Notes: generated by a model not told the origin, from the letters alone. DNA of 64,000 nt from Comamonadaceae bacterium ALPHA2B (GCA_005503065.1 SCOE01000020.1:1-64000); one strand, 5' to 3'. Shown: positions 1 through 10,883, counted from the stretch's first letter. A program made the numbers and translations.

Positions 1-1506
1 CTCCCGCCCGATGACAACCAGCTGATCGCCGAACGGCGCGAGAAGCTCAAGGGCCTGCGCGCGGCGCAGGCCGAGGGCAAGGGCGTCGCCTTTCCCAACG
101 ACTTCAAGCCTGCCGACCGCGCCGTCGCGCTGGCCGCGCTGCATGGAGAGACCGGCGCGGAGGCTCTGGAGGCGCAGCCCGTCGCAACCAGCGTGGCCGG
201 CCGCATGATGCTCAAGCGCGTGATGGGCAAGGCCAGCTTCGCCACGCTGCAGGACGCCACCGGCCGCATCCAGCTCTACGTCACGCGCGACGCCATCGGC
301 GAAGAGGCGTACGCCGACTTCAAGAAGTGGGACCTGGGCGACATCGTCGGCGCTGAAGGCACGTTGATGAAGACCAAGACCGGCGAGCTGTCGGTCAAGG
401 TGACGAGGCTGCGCCTGCTGACCAAGAGCCTGCGCCCGCTGCCCGACAAGTTCCACGGCATGGCCGACCAGGAGCAGAAGTACCGCCAGCGCTACGTCGA
501 CCTCATCACCGACGACGGCGCGCGCGCGCGCTTCACCGCCCGCAGCAGAGCCGTGTCGGCGCTGCGCAGCTTCATGGTCGAGCACGGCTTCCTCGAGGTC
601 GAGACGCCGATGCTGCACCCCATCCCCGGCGGCGCGAATGCCAAGCCCTTCAAGACGCACCACAACGCGCTCGACCAGGAGATGTTCCTGCGCATCGCAC
701 CCGAGCTCTACCTCAAGCGCCTGATCGTCGGCGGCTTCGAGCGCGTGTTCGAGATCAACCGGAGCTACCGCAACGAGGGCATCTCGGTGCGGCACAACCC
801 CGAGTTCACGATGATGGAGTTCTACGCGGCCTACTGGAACTACCGCGACCTGATGGACTTCACCGAACTGCTCATCCGCACCATCGCCGAGAAGGCCGTG
901 GGCTCGCAGCAGTTGAGCTACCAGGGCCAGCCGGTGGACCTGAGCCAGCCCTTCGCGCGGCTGACCATCCGCGAGGCGATCCTCAAGTACACCGACGCCG
1001 GCGAGCATGTCGACGATGCCGCGTGGCTGACGAACGCGCTGCGCAAGCTCGGCCTGAGCGAAGAGAAGGACCGCCTCTCTGGCCGCAGCCTGGCCAGCCT
1101 GCAGGTGCTGTACTTCGAGGAGACGGTGGAGGAAAAGCTCTGGCAGCCCACCTTCATCATGGAGCACCCGACCGAGATCTCGCCGCTGGCCCGGGCCAAC
1201 GACGACCGGCCGGAAGTCACCGAGCGCTTCGAGCTCTACATCACCGGCCGCGAGTTCGGCAACGGCTTCAGCGAGCTGAACGACGCCGAGGACCAGGCCG
1301 CCCGCTTCAATGCGCAGGTCAGCGCCAAGGACGCCGGCGACGACGAGGCGATGTACTTCGACCACGACTTCGTGCGTGCCCTCGAATACGGCATGCCCCC
1401 CACCGGCGGCTGCGGCATCGGCATCGACCGGTTGATGATGCTGCTGACCGATTCGCCGAGCATCCGCGACGTGATCCTGTTCCCGGCACTGCGCCGCGAA
1501 TCTTGA
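1..1506 (+). CDS. lysS: Lysyl-tRNA synthetase, class II (5' end outside the window)
   Basis: Charges tRNA-Lys with lysine in the cytoplasm. The frame is open from the first base, so the start codon lies upstream; 501 residues are visible. The visible N-terminus ([15 protein letters not shown], then VAFPNDFKP) matches the usual LysS beginning, so few residues are missing. An OB-fold anticodon-binding domain comes first, followed by the class II catalytic domain with motif 2 ([14 protein letters not shown]) and motif 3 ([11 protein letters not shown]). It converges on nagZ, and the 41-base gap between the two stop codons is filled by a dispersed palindromic repeat that may end both transcripts. 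Identification is firm. Confidence 0.97.
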   Translation, partial: LPPDDNQLIAERREKLKGLRAAQAEGKGVAFPNDFKPADRAVALAALHGETGAEALEAQPVATSVAGRMMLKRVMGKASFATLQDATGRIQLYVTRDAIGEEAYADFKKWDLGDIVGAEGTLMKTKTGELSVKVTRLRLLTKSLRPLPDKFHGMADQEQKYRQRYVDLITDDGARARFTARSRAVSALRSFMVEHGFLEVETPMLHPIPGGANAKPFKTHHNALDQEMFLRIAPELYLKRLIVGGFERVFEINRSYRNEGISVRHNPEFTMMEFYAAYWNYRDLMDFTELLIRTIAEKAVGSQQLSYQGQPVDLSQPFARLTIREAILKYTDAGEHVDDAAWLTNALRKLGLSEEKDRLSGRSLASLQVLYFEETVEEKLWQPTFIMEHPTEISPLARANDDRPEVTERFELYITGREFGNGFSELNDAEDQAARFNAQVSAKDAGDDEAMYFDHDFVRALEYGMPPTGGCGIGIDRLMMLLTDSPSIRDVILFPALRRES

Positions 1507-1566
1507 GCCAAAAAGCCCTGCAGCGCCCGCGGGCCCTGGGGATGTAGCTATATTTTTTGTAGCATC
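1506..1566. repeat. Comamonadaceae-type dispersed repeat, copy a
   Basis: Contains AGCCAAAAAGCCCTGCAGCG, then GTAGCTAT and a T-rich loop closed by GTAGCATC. It matches the family seen elsewhere in the window. It starts at the lysS stop and supplies the last six codons and stop of nagZ on the other strand. Confidence 0.7.
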
Positions 1567-2696
1567 AGGCGCGCGGCGGCGTATGCGGCCGATGCCTGCA
1601 GGGCCGACCAGGCGGGCGCCGGGCGCGAGGGCATCAGGGCCTGGCGCCGCGCCTCACTCTCGTCGGACGGCTGCCAGCGGCCGGTGTTGGCCGCGACCTC
1701 GAAACCGTCGAGCAGCGCCTCCAGCGGCTCACCCGCGCCCACGCTCTGGTTGCACAGCATCGCCAGGTCGCAGCCGGCTGCCAGCGCCGCCAGCGCGGCG
1801 TCGGTGTAGCTCAGCAGTCGGCCGTCGATGTAGCGGCCGGCTTCCATGCTCAGGTCGTCGCTGAAGATCGCGCCCTGGAAACCGAGCCGGCCGCGCAGGA
1901 TGTCCTGCAGCCATTTGTGCGAGAACCCGGCCGGTCTGGCGTCGACCCTGGCGTAGATCACGTGCGCCGGCATCACGGCACCGAGCGTGCCGGCCAGCCA
2001 TTCGAAAGGCCGCGCATCGTCGGCCAGAATCGCCTTGAGGCTGCGCCGATCGACCGGGATCGCAATGTGCGAATCGGCCTCGACGAAGCCATGCCCCGGA
2101 AAGTGCTTGCCGCAGTTGGACATGCCGGCCTGCAGCATGCCGTGCATCACGCTCTTGGCCAGCAGTGCCACGACGCGCGGGTCGCGGTGGAAGCTGCGGT
2201 CGCCGATGACGCTGCTGCGGCTGGCGCCGGGCCGCCCCAGGGGGGCCGCCGCCGCTTGGGGGCTCGCAAGCGCCTGCGCTTGCGTGGGGGCCGCAGTTTC
2301 GTGGTCCAGATCGAGCACCGGGGCGAAGCTGAAGTCGACGCCGACGGCGCGCAATTCGCTTGCAAGCACGTAGCCAGCCGCCGTCGCCGCTTGCGTGGCC
2401 GCCATCGGATCGCGCATCCAGCATTCGCCCAGCGAGCGCATCGAAGGCAGGCGCGTGAAGCCGTCGGTGCGAAAACGCTGCACGCGCCCCCCCTCATGGT
2501 CGACGGAGATCAGCACCTTCGGGTTGATCGACCTGATCTCGGCATTGAGCGCACTCATCTGCGCCCGGCTTTCCCAGTTGCGCGCGAAATGGATGACGCC
2601 GCCGACCCGCGGATGCGCGAGGCGCCGGCGGTCGTCGGCCGTGAGCGTGGTGCCCGCGACGTCGATGACGAGGGGGCGGTGGAGGGTGTCGGCCAT
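1548..2696 (-). CDS. nagZ: Beta-N-acetylhexosaminidase (glycoside hydrolase family 3)
   Basis: Removes N-acetylglucosamine from anhydromuropeptides during cytoplasmic cell-wall recycling. Residues about 62-70 (LISVDHEGGRVQRF), KHFPGHG near 197-203 with the following DSH loop, and the FSDDLSMEAG nucleophile region are all present. The ATG at 2694-2696 gives MADTLHRPLVIDVAGT, the usual start; any upstream extension would run into acpS. Two oddities: an alanine- and proline-rich stretch of about 27 residues (about 133-159) interrupts the normally continuous LDLDxG-RSxVIGDR segment, and the last residues MLQKI are encoded by a dispersed repeat. It is the last gene of the leftward operon, 5 nt after acpS. 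At 382 residues it is longer than the usual roughly 340-360, consistent with the insertion. Confidence 0.93.
   Translation of the reverse strand: MADTLHRPLVIDVAGTTLTADDRRRLAHPRVGGVIHFARNWESRAQMSALNAEIRSINPKVLISVDHEGGRVQRFRTDGFTRLPSMRSLGECWMRDPMAATQAATAAGYVLASELRAVGVDFSFAPVLDLDHETAAPTQAQALASPQAAAAPLGRPGASRSSVIGDRSFHRDPRVVALLAKSVMHGMLQAGMSNCGKHFPGHGFVEADSHIAIPVDRRSLKAILADDARPFEWLAGTLGAVMPAHVIYARVDARPAGFSHKWLQDILRGRLGFQGAIFSDDLSMEAGRYIDGRLLSYTDAALAALAAGCDLAMLCNQSVGAGEPLEALLDGFEVAANTGRWQPSDESEARRQALMPSRPAPAWSALQASAAYAAARLMLQKI
2222..2302. repeat. GC-rich palindromic insertion inside nagZ
   Basis: An in-frame block of about 81 bases holds the hairpin CGCAAGCGCCTGCGCTTGCG (2265-2284, 8-bp arms) plus GGCCGCCCCAGGGGGG next to GCCGCTTGGGGGC. 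It encodes residues that NagZ proteins normally lack. It looks like a second REP-like family; its boundaries are approximate. Confidence 0.55.
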
Positions 2697-2701
2697 CTCT
2701 C

Positions 2702-3100
2702 TCAGGTGTTCTTCTTCTCGACCACCACGAAGCTGGCGGCGTAGTCGGTCTCGTCGGTCACGGTCACGTGGGCCGTCAGACCCTGCGCCTCGAACCAGCT
2801 CTTGAGCGGATCGTGCAGCACGATGCGCGGCTTGCCGCTGGGCTCGTTGAGGATCTCGCACAGGCGCCACGCCATGGGCATGCGCATGCCCAGGCCGATC
2901 GCCTTGCTGAACGCCTCCTTGGCGGAAAAGCGCGTCGCCAGGTAGCGCAGGCCGCGCTTGGGCCAGCGGGCGCTGCGAGCCCGCCACACGGCCAGTTCGG
3001 CGTCGCCCAGCACACGCTCGGCAAAGCGATCGCCCTGGCGCTCGAAGGTGGCGGCGATGCGCCGGATGTCGCAGATGTCGGTGCCGATGCCGTGGACCAA
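2702..3100 (-). CDS. acpS: Holo-[acyl-carrier-protein] synthase
   Basis: Transfers 4'-phosphopantetheine from CoA to the serine of AcpP (the acpP gene is also in this window). The 132-residue protein has [13 protein letters not shown] at the N-terminus (Mg-binding Asp) and [15 protein letters not shown] in the middle, the two signatures of the family. There is no in-frame ATG at the right place. I chose TTG at 3098-3100 because GAGGG lies 7 nt upstream and the length matches the family. The nearby ATG (3103-3105) is in another frame. It lies 11 nt after pdxJ and 5 nt before nagZ, the standard proteobacterial order pdxJ-acpS. Confidence 0.93.
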   Translation of the reverse strand: MVHGIGTDICDIRRIAATFERQGDRFAERVLGDAELAVWRARSARWPKRGLRYLATRFSAKEAFSKAIGLGMRMPMAWRLCEILNEPSGKPRIVLHDPLKSWFEAQGLTAHVTVTDETDYAASFVVVEKKNT

Positions 3101-3111
3101 GGCATGGGCCC

Positions 3112-3888
3112 TCAGGCGACGCGCGCCGCATCGTCGATGCAGCGCAGATAGTCGCTCGTGGTAGCGGCGTAGCCCAGCTCCAGCGCATCGGCGATGAAGG
3201 CGTGGCCGATCGAGACCTCCTTGACGTCGGGTACCGCCCGCAGGAAATCCGTCAGGTTGTCGCGGCTCAAGTCGTGCCCCGCATTCACCTGCAGGCCCAC
3301 CTCCTGCGCGGCGCGCGCCGCCTCGGTGTAGCGGGCCAGCACCTGCGCCGCGCGCGAAGTACCGCGCGAGGCGGCATAGCCTTCGGTGTAGAGCTCGACG
3401 CGGTCGGCGCCGGTGGCACGGGCCTCTGCCATCTGGTCGGCGTCCGGGTCCATGAACAGGCTCACGCGCACGCCCAGCGCACGCGCCTCGGCCACCAGAG
3501 GCTTGAGCCTTGCCAGGTCCTCCGGGAAGCGCCAGCCGTGGTCGCTGGTGAACTGGTCCTCGCTGTCGGGCACGAAGGTGGCCTGCTGCGGGCGGAACTC
3601 GCGCACGAAGTCCATCAGGTTCTGGAACGGGTTGCCTTCGATGTTGAATTCGGACTGTGGCCAGTCGCGGCGCAGCAGGGCGGACAGGTCGGCCACGTCC
3701 TGCGCGCGGATGTGCCGCCCGTCGGGCCGGGGATGGACGGTGATGCCGTCGGCGCCGGCGTCCAGGCACAGCGCGGCGGCGTACACCACGCTGGGAATGC
3801 CGAGGTGGCGCGTGTTGCGCACCAGGGCCACCTTGTTCAGGTTGACCGACAGGGCCGTGCGGTTGCGCGAGGAGGAAGAAGCACTCAT
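3112..3888 (-). CDS. pdxJ: Pyridoxine 5'-phosphate synthase
   Basis: Condenses 1-deoxyxylulose 5-phosphate with 3-amino-2-oxopropyl phosphate to pyridoxine 5'-phosphate (vitamin B6). The 258-residue TIM barrel starts with a serine-rich tail followed by [29 protein letters not shown] contains the catalytic His/Arg loop, [11 protein letters not shown] the phosphate loop, and EVSIGHAFI the C-terminal phosphate-binding segment. ATG start at 3886-3888. It is 61 nt downstream of recO in the leftward operon and feeds directly into acpS. Identification is firm. Confidence 0.97.
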   Translation of the reverse strand: MSASSSSRNRTALSVNLNKVALVRNTRHLGIPSVVYAAALCLDAGADGITVHPRPDGRHIRAQDVADLSALLRRDWPQSEFNIEGNPFQNLMDFVREFRPQQATFVPDSEDQFTSDHGWRFPEDLARLKPLVAEARALGVRVSLFMDPDADQMAEARATGADRVELYTEGYAASRGTSRAAQVLARYTEAARAAQEVGLQVNAGHDLSRDNLTDFLRAVPDVKEVSIGHAFIADALELGYAATTSDYLRCIDDAARVA

Positions 3889-3949
3889 GGCAAGACTTTC
3901 ATGCGCCCGGAGGCAGGACGCGCCGCGCCAGAATCGGCACCGGCGGGGC

Positions 3950-4720
3950 TCAGAGGTTCTGCAGCTCCCGCATCAGCTGCCGCGTGCGCAACGTGGACAC
4001 GCCGCAATGGTAGTTGAGCAAGGTGCGCAACTGCCCGCGCAGCGACGCGTTGGCCCCCGCCGAGAGCTCGGCCACCGCGCGCAGCGTGGCGGTGAAGGGC
4101 GCGGGCTCGTCGAGCGCCCGCTGCAGCGCGGACCAGCCGGCGCCGCTCAGCGAGGCCTCGCCGGCCTGCGCCTCGCGCAGGCCGGCCTCGGCCACCAGTG
4201 CGTAGTCGAGCTGCGCATCGAGCGGCGCCAGGGTGGAGGTCTGCGCATCGAGCGTGGGCAGCAGGCCCACCTCCCGCAACAGCAGCAGCTCGAAGGCCCG
4301 CAGCGCCGAGGCCTGCACGCTGGCCTGCGTGCCGCCTTCGTGCGCCGTCGCCAACACCCGCACCGTGCCGGCGTAGGCATCGAAGAGCGCAGGATGCGCG
4401 TCGTCGCGGGCCAGCAGGCGGATCAGCAACTCGTTGAGGTAGTAGCCCGACAGCAGGGCCTCGCCGGTCGGCATCACATGGCCGCCCATCCACTCGGCGG
4501 CCTTGAGCGTGCGGATCTCCGCATCGCCGCCGTAGCTGACCTGCAGGGGCTGCAGCGGCAGCAGGATGGGTCGGAAGTTCGAGCTGGGCCGCTTGGCGCC
4601 CTTGGCCACCAGCGCGATGCGGCCGTGGTGCCGGGTCAGCGTCTCGAGGATGAGGCTCGACTCGCTCCAGTCGTAGCGGTGCAGCACGAAGGCAGGCTCG
4701 TGCTGGATGGTTCGCTTCAT
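3950..4720 (-). CDS. recO: DNA repair protein RecO
   Basis: Recombination mediator of the RecFOR pathway that helps load RecA on gapped DNA. 256 residues: an N-terminal OB-fold ([37 protein letters not shown]), then an alpha-helical domain ([37 protein letters not shown]). The zinc-binding cysteines found in many RecO proteins are absent here, as in the E. coli type. The ATG at 4718-4720 overlaps the stop of the upstream secreted protein (ATGA), implying translational coupling. The much longer open frame upstream lies over that protein and is rejected as a shadow. Confidence 0.93.
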   Translation of the reverse strand: MKRTIQHEPAFVLHRYDWSESSLILETLTRHHGRIALVAKGAKRPSSNFRPILLPLQPLQVSYGGDAEIRTLKAAEWMGGHVMPTGEALLSGYYLNELLIRLLARDDAHPALFDAYAGTVRVLATAHEGGTQASVQASALRAFELLLLREVGLLPTLDAQTSTLAPLDAQLDYALVAEAGLREAQAGEASLSGAGWSALQRALDEPAPFTATLRAVAELSAGANASLRGQLRTLLNYHCGVSTLRTRQLMRELQNL

Positions 4721-5400
4721 GGACGCAGGGGTTCCGGGGGCTCGGCGTCGGCCGCATGCGCATGGCGCTGCTGAGTGCCGTTGATCATGCGGAGCAGCCG
4801 GTGCAGTTGCGGCAGGCTCAGCCCTGGCGCCGCCAGCTCGCGCAGCTTGCCCGGCGGCGCCAGGGCGCATTCGCGCTGCACCATACCGCCGACATAGACG
4901 CGCTGCGCCTGGCCGCCGTCGGCGCCGTCCTCGTCCTCCGCCAATTGGACGGACCATCGGTGGGCCAGCGGCAGCAGGCTGCGCACCACGGCCTGCACCA
5001 GCGGCACCGGCACCCGGCTGCCGACCTGCAGTTCGACGCAGCGCGGTGCACGCGGCGGCTTGAAGTCTTCCAGCAGCACGTCGCGGCCCAGCTCCAGTGC
5101 GGCAAGCTCCTGGACCAGCCGCCGGTCGAGGTCCTGGGCACCCTCGAGCGCCACGTTGATCGAGACGACCCAACGCCGACGCTGGCCCGGCGTGCCATCG
5201 CCATCGACGGAAAACAGGTGCGGCAGGCGGGGATCGCCCGAGCGGTGGATGACGAGGTTCTGTTCGGTGGAGGCGCGCAGCACCGGCATGCCGGCGGCCT
5301 GCTGAGCCGGCGCCGCCAGCGGTACCGCGCTCAGCGCGGCCGCCAGCACCCATCCGCGCAGCCGGGCGCGGCGTGGCGCCAGGCGCTCACTCGTACCCAA
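4717..5400 (-). CDS. Predicted secreted protein of unknown function between era and recO
   Basis: I do not recognise the family. The 227-residue reading has an arginine-rich n-region, a hydrophobic core ([20 protein letters not shown]) and a plausible signal-peptidase I site after APAQ, so it is predicted to be periplasmic. The mature part has no obvious motif or membrane segment; it is rich in leucine, valine and charged residues, with one short acidic patch ([10 protein letters not shown]). The start is uncertain: TTG at 5398-5400 overlaps the end of era by 14 nt, and an internal GTG just before the hydrophobic core is possible. Its stop overlaps the recO start. Its composition and codon usage look like its neighbours, so it is probably a real operon member. 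Confidence 0.7.
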   Translation of the reverse strand: MGTSERLAPRRARLRGWVLAAALSAVPLAAPAQQAAGMPVLRASTEQNLVIHRSGDPRLPHLFSVDGDGTPGQRRRWVVSINVALEGAQDLDRRLVQELAALELGRDVLLEDFKPPRAPRCVELQVGSRVPVPLVQAVVRSLLPLAHRWSVQLAEDEDGADGGQAQRVYVGGMVQRECALAPPGKLRELAAPGLSLPQLHRLLRMINGTQQRHAHAADAEPPEPLRP

Positions 5401-6424
5401 AGGACTTGACCCGGGCCTCGTCGTCGGCCCAGCCGGAGCGCACCTTGACCCACAGCTCGATGAACACCTTGGCGTCCATGAGTTTTTCCAGTTCCTGGCG
5501 CGTTTCGGTGCCGATGCGCTTGATGCGCTCGCCCTTGTCGCCGATCACCATCGCCTTGTGGCCGTCGCGCTCGACCACGATCGTGGCGGCGATGCGCACG
5601 AGGCGCTTCTGGCCCTTCTTCTGCGGCGGCTCTTCCTCGAACTTGTCGATGACCACTGTGGAGGTGTACGGCAGCTCGTCGCCGGTGAGGCGAAACAGCT
5701 TCTCGCGCACCGTCTCGCTGGCGAGGAACTTCTCGCTGCGGTCGGTCAGCTCGTCCTCGTCGTACCACCACGGCTGCTCGGGCAGGTACTTCTCGCAGAT
5801 GCCGATGAGCCGCTCGATGTCCTTGGCGTTCTTGGCCGACATCGGCACGAATTCGGCGAAGCGTTCGCCGCCCTCGCCTGCGTTGTCGGCCTGCATCCGG
5901 GCCAGCCAGGGCGCGATGTCGGCCCGGCGGTGCACGGTGTCGAGCTTGTTGGCGATCAGCAGCACCGGGATGTTCTTGCCGAGCAGCGACAGCACCTTGG
6001 CATCGGCCGGCGCAAACCGCCCCGCCTCGACCACGAACAGGATCAGGTCGACGTCGGCCACCGCGCCCAGCACGGTCTTGTTGAGCGAGCGGTTGAGGGC
6101 GTTGGCATGGCGGGTCTGGAAGCCCGGCGTGTCGACGAAGACGAACTGCGCGCCGCCGCCGTCGGGCGTGGGCACCGTGCGGATGCCCGTGATGCGGTGG
6201 CGGGTGGTCTGGGCCTTGCGCGAGGTGATGCTGATCTTCTGGCCGACGAGCGCGTTGAGCAGCGTGGATTTGCCCACGTTGGGCTTGCCGACGATGGCGA
6301 CGAGGCCGCAGCGGCGGACAACGCCCGCCTCCGGGCTTTGCAGGCCTTTTGGGGCTGCAGCGCCCGTGGCACCTGCGGAAGGCGCTACGAAATCAATAGC
6401 ATTGGAATTGGGATCGGTGGTCAT
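5387..6424 (-). CDS. era: GTPase Era
   Basis: Ribosome-associated GTPase needed for 16S rRNA maturation and 30S assembly. G1 GKPNVGKST, a switch I threonine in RHRITGI, G3 DTPGF, G4 NKLD and a C-terminal KH domain ([20 protein letters not shown]) are all present. The ATG at 6422-6424, 8 nt after the rnc stop, gives 345 residues, against about 300 for most Era proteins. The excess is at the N-terminus: residues about 8-28 are encoded by a copy of the dispersed repeat, placing a low-complexity Ala/Gly/Pro tail before the G domain. No nearer in-frame ATG exists, so the extension is probably translated. Confidence 0.95.
   Translation of the reverse strand: MTTDPNSNAIDFVAPSAGATGAAAPKGLQSPEAGVVRRCGLVAIVGKPNVGKSTLLNALVGQKISITSRKAQTTRHRITGIRTVPTPDGGGAQFVFVDTPGFQTRHANALNRSLNKTVLGAVADVDLILFVVEAGRFAPADAKVLSLLGKNIPVLLIANKLDTVHRRADIAPWLARMQADNAGEGGERFAEFVPMSAKNAKDIERLIGICEKYLPEQPWWYDEDELTDRSEKFLASETVREKLFRLTGDELPYTSTVVIDKFEEEPPQKKGQKRLVRIAATIVVERDGHKAMVIGDKGERIKRIGTETRQELEKLMDAKVFIELWVKVRSGWADDEARVKSFGYE
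6341..6401. repeat. Dispersed repeat, copy b, inside the 5' end of era
   Basis: CTGCAGCGCCCGTGGCACC followed by GGCGCTACGAAATCAATAGC matches the family core. It is translated on the minus strand as part of the Era N-terminal extension. Confidence 0.65.
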
Positions 6425-6432
6425 TCGGGTCT

Positions 6433-7152
6433 TCAACGGCCGCGTGCCTTGAGTTGGAGCAGCATCGCCGCGGCGGCCGCCTGCTCGCCGGCCCGGCGCG
6501 AGCCGCCGATGCCGCGTGCGACCAGGCCGAGTTCGGCCACCTCGCACTCCACCTCGAAAGTCTGCTTGTGGGCCGCACCCAGTGTGCCGGCCACGCGGTA
6601 GGCGGGCAGTTTCATTTTGTGGCCCTGAAGCCATTCCTGCAATTCAGTCTTCGGGTCCTTGGAGACCGCATCCATGCGCGGGTTGATTTCCACGGCCTCG
6701 TACAGCCGTTCGACGAGGGCCTGCGCGGCCCCGTAGCCCGCGTCGAGGTAGACGGCACCGATCACGGCTTCCAGCGCATCGGCCAGGATCGACGGCCGCG
6801 CCGACCCGCCCGATCGCGCTTCGCCCTCGCCCAGGCGCAGCAGCGGCGACAGCTCCAGTTGCAGCGCGAGCCGGTGCAGCGTGTCCTGCTTGACGAGGTT
6901 GGCCCGCACGCGCGACAGGTCGCCCTCGGGCAACTGGGCCAGGCGGGTGTAGAGCAGATGCGAGACGGCCAGGTTGAGCACCGAGTCGCCCAGGAATTCC
7001 AGGCGCTCGTTGTGCTCGGACGAGAAGCTGCGGTGCGTGAGTGCGCGCTGGAGCAGACCGGCGTCGCGGAAGGCGTGCTGCAGGCGCGCCTGCAGCGCCC
7101 CGAGCCCGCTGGGAGCCGCGTCGACGGGGCGCTGGCGGGTGGGCGGGCTCAG
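6433..7152 (-). CDS. rnc: Ribonuclease III
   Basis: Cleaves double-stranded RNA, including the rRNA precursor. The RNase III signature [15 protein letters not shown], the second acidic cluster ([16 protein letters not shown]) and a C-terminal dsRNA-binding domain ([20 protein letters not shown] to the end) are intact. The start is unusual: the frame has no ATG, GTG or TTG between the upstream gene and the conserved [15 protein letters not shown] segment. The best candidate is CTG at 7150-7152, which overlaps the upstream stop as CTGA and gives 239 residues. The function is certain; the first residue is not. Confidence 0.9.
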   Translation of the reverse strand: MSPPTRQRPVDAAPSGLGALQARLQHAFRDAGLLQRALTHRSFSSEHNERLEFLGDSVLNLAVSHLLYTRLAQLPEGDLSRVRANLVKQDTLHRLALQLELSPLLRLGEGEARSGGSARPSILADALEAVIGAVYLDAGYGAAQALVERLYEAVEINPRMDAVSKDPKTELQEWLQGHKMKLPAYRVAGTLGAAHKQTFEVECEVAELGLVARGIGGSRRAGEQAAAAAMLLQLKARGR

Positions 7153-7505
7153 TTGGACTGGCCCCGGTACTTGATCACCAGATAGGCGGGGCCGAAGAGC
7201 GGGATCTCCTTGTCGTACGCGAAGGAGACGACCACCTTGTCGCCCACCTTCTGCACGTCGAGGTCCCTGCCCGACACGGCGTCGAAGTAGTCGACCGCCT
7301 GGGCCCGGTCGAAGATGGCGCGGACTTCCGGCACGGTCGAGCCTTCCTTGGCCTTGTTGGCGGCCTTGAGGATGGTCTGGTACTCGATCGCCGTCGGCAC
7401 CACCTTGGCCACCACGACACCCACGCACACGAAAACCACCGCCACGAACAGCAGGCCGATGAACGAGATGCCGCGCTGGCGCGCCCTGGATTGCATTGCC
7501 CTCAT
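7149..7505 (-). CDS. DUF4845 family membrane-anchored protein
   Basis: 118 residues with one N-terminal membrane segment (about 12-33, [20 protein letters not shown]) and a small soluble domain ([15 protein letters not shown], then [19 protein letters not shown]). The [11 protein letters not shown] start resembles a type IV pilin-like leader, which is common in this family. These proteins lie between lepB and rnc in many beta- and gammaproteobacteria; no biochemical role is established to my knowledge. Start ATG at 7503-7505; a second ATG three codons later is equally possible. The stop overlaps the presumed rnc start. Topology predicts an exported C-terminal domain. Confidence 0.88.
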   Translation of the reverse strand: MRAMQSRARQRGISFIGLLFVAVVFVCVGVVVAKVVPTAIEYQTILKAANKAKEGSTVPEVRAIFDRAQAVDYFDAVSGRDLDVQKVGDKVVVSFAYDKEIPLFGPAYLVIKYRGQSN

Positions 7506-7538
7506 ACCCTCTTCTCTTCCTCTTCCCTGGTCAACGGA

Positions 7539-8510
7539 TTATTGAAACGGTCCGATGCGCTTGAGGTTGCCGAAATTCATCCAGACGAAGAATGCCCTGC
7601 CCACGATGTTCTGGTCCGGCACGAAGCCCCAATAGCGCGAATCGAGCGAGTTGTCGCGGTTGTCGCCCATCATGAAGTACTGGCCGGGCGGCACCTTGCA
7701 GACCACGCCCTCGACACTGTAACGACAATTTTCACGGTTCGGGAACGACATGATCTCGGCGTCGGACAGGCCCGCGCGGCGCGTGTCGTCGTTCAGCAGC
7801 AGGTGCTCCTTGCCGCCCAGGTTCTCGCGGTACTGCTTGAAGTAGCGCATCACCTCGTCGTCGAAGTAGTCGGGCACCTCGACCTTGCTGACCGGCTGGC
7901 CGTTGATGGTGAGCTTCTTGTTGAGGTAGGCCACCTCGTCGCCCGGCAGGCCGACGACGCGCTTGATGTAGTCCATGCTCGGCTTGGGCGGGTAGCGGAA
8001 GACCATCACGTCGCCGCGCGCCGGCGGCGTGCCGTCGGTGATCTTGGTGTTGGCCACCGGCAGGCGAAGCCCGTAGGTGAACTTGTTCACCAGGATCAGG
8101 TCACCGGTGAGCAGGGTCGGCATCATCGAACCCGAAGGAATCTTGAAGGGCTCGACCACGAAGGAGCGCAGCAGGAACACGACCAGGATCACCGGGAACA
8201 GGCCCGCGGTCCAGTCGAGCCACCAGGGCTGGGCCAGGATCTTCTCGCGCGCCTTGACGTCCTCGCGGTCGAACTGCGTGATGCCCTGCTGGGTGAGCGC
8301 CTCGCGCCGCTGTGCGCTGGAGGTCTCGAAGGCCTCCGCAGCCCGCCGACGGCGTGGCAGGAAATAGAAGCGCTCGGCCAGCCAGTATGCGCCGGTGACC
8401 ACCGTCGCCAGCAGGAGCAGCAGGGCGAAGTTGCCCTCGACCGCGCCGGTGTACCAGGCGCCGATGTAGCCGACGAAGGCGGCCAGGATCAGGGAAGTCA
8501 GGAGTGCCAT
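7539..8510 (-). CDS. lepB: Signal peptidase I
   Basis: Membrane serine protease that removes signal peptides from exported proteins. There are two N-terminal membrane helices (about 3-20 and 26-46) with a basic cytoplasmic loop between them. The catalytic Ser is in PSGSMMPTL and the catalytic Lys in KRVVGLPGDEV. The C-terminal box is GDNRDNSLDSRYWGFVP. 323 residues, as expected for the E. coli type. ATG at 8508-8510; 37 nt after lepA, the usual lepA-lepB arrangement. Identification is firm. Confidence 0.97.
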   Translation of the reverse strand: MALLTSLILAAFVGYIGAWYTGAVEGNFALLLLLATVVTGAYWLAERFYFLPRRRRAAEAFETSSAQRREALTQQGITQFDREDVKAREKILAQPWWLDWTAGLFPVILVVFLLRSFVVEPFKIPSGSMMPTLLTGDLILVNKFTYGLRLPVANTKITDGTPPARGDVMVFRYPPKPSMDYIKRVVGLPGDEVAYLNKKLTINGQPVSKVEVPDYFDDEVMRYFKQYRENLGGKEHLLLNDDTRRAGLSDAEIMSFPNRENCRYSVEGVVCKVPPGQYFMMGDNRDNSLDSRYWGFVPDQNIVGRAFFVWMNFGNLKRIGPFQ

Positions 8511-8547
8511 CGCTGGAAATTCTTCTTCTGGCGGGCCGGGCCGCCGC

Positions 8548-10359
<1,812 letters not shown>

Positions 10360-10414
10360 CAACGGGAACGCTTAAGTACTTGAAATAGCTCGCGCACAGA
10401 GGGGAGCGCACAAG

Positions 10415-10445
10415 AAAAAAGGGCGCGTCCTCGAGAGACGCGCCC
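10415..10445 (-). terminator. Intrinsic terminator upstream of lepA
   Basis: Perfect 9-bp stem GGGCGCGTC/GACGCGCCC with a 7-nt loop, followed on the minus strand by six Ts. It stops leftward transcription before lepA, or acts as an attenuator in a lepA leader. Confidence 0.85.
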
Positions 10446-10827
10446 TGAACCAACAAGCAATGGCAACTGCAGTAGTTGGAACTTCATTGTAGGCAAAACG
10501 GGGGGCGCGTACAGGCCGAGGGAAGGGCCACCATGCTCGTTGCAGGTCAGCAACATGGATTTTATAAACAACTTATCCACAGCATCTGTGGGCTACTTGA
10601 TGAACAACTTGTGGGCGATCTGTGGAGCAGCGGTGCACGGTGCATGAGCATCCCGCATCGTGACGCTGGCTGCCCCGCTTATGCGTCGAGCAACGCTGAG
10701 CGGGTCCATATTCTATCGAATCTGGTCATTAAGCCCGCAAAAAGTTAGTGATCACAAACAAACTCCAGCCTCTGTCGGACCTCGAAAAATTCCGCCCGCA
10801 CCCTGGCTGTCTGCGTTCCCTGTCGCC
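10446..10827. other. Non-coding gap between lepA and mucD
   Basis: About 380 nt between two leftward terminators. Base composition is less GC-rich than the flanks and no reading frame with coding character is visible. It contains one perfect DnaA box and several looser relatives (TCTGTGGGC, CTTGTGGGC, TCTGTGGAG) within about 60 nt. A small RNA or the lepA promoter could lie here; nothing in the sequence decides this. Confidence 0.5.
10573..10581 (+). promoter_or_regulatory. Perfect DnaA box
   Basis: TTATCCACA, identical to the consensus DnaA-binding 9-mer, preceded by an AT-rich run (TTTATAAACAAC) and followed by degenerate copies. Not accompanied by dnaA, dnaN, gidA or parAB, so it is not the replication origin; it could titrate DnaA or regulate lepA. 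Confidence 0.45.
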
Positions 10828-10862
10828 AAAAAAAGACCCCAATCCCGACTGGCGGGTGGGGC
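10828..10862 (-). terminator. Intrinsic terminator of the rpoE-mucD operon
   Basis: On the minus strand GGCCCCACCCGCC pairs imperfectly with CGGGATTGGGGTC and is followed by seven Ts, about 20 nt after the mucD stop. Confidence 0.85.
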
Positions 10863-10883
10863 CACTTGACCGTCACGAAGCTG

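Noticed and set aside
3103-3105. ATG as start of acpS
   Set aside because: It is in a different reading frame from the AcpS protein; TTG at 3098-3100 with GAGGG upstream fits instead.
10573-10640. Chromosomal replication origin
   Set aside because: Only one perfect DnaA box and no dnaA, dnaN, rpmH, gidA or parAB nearby; not sufficient for oriC.
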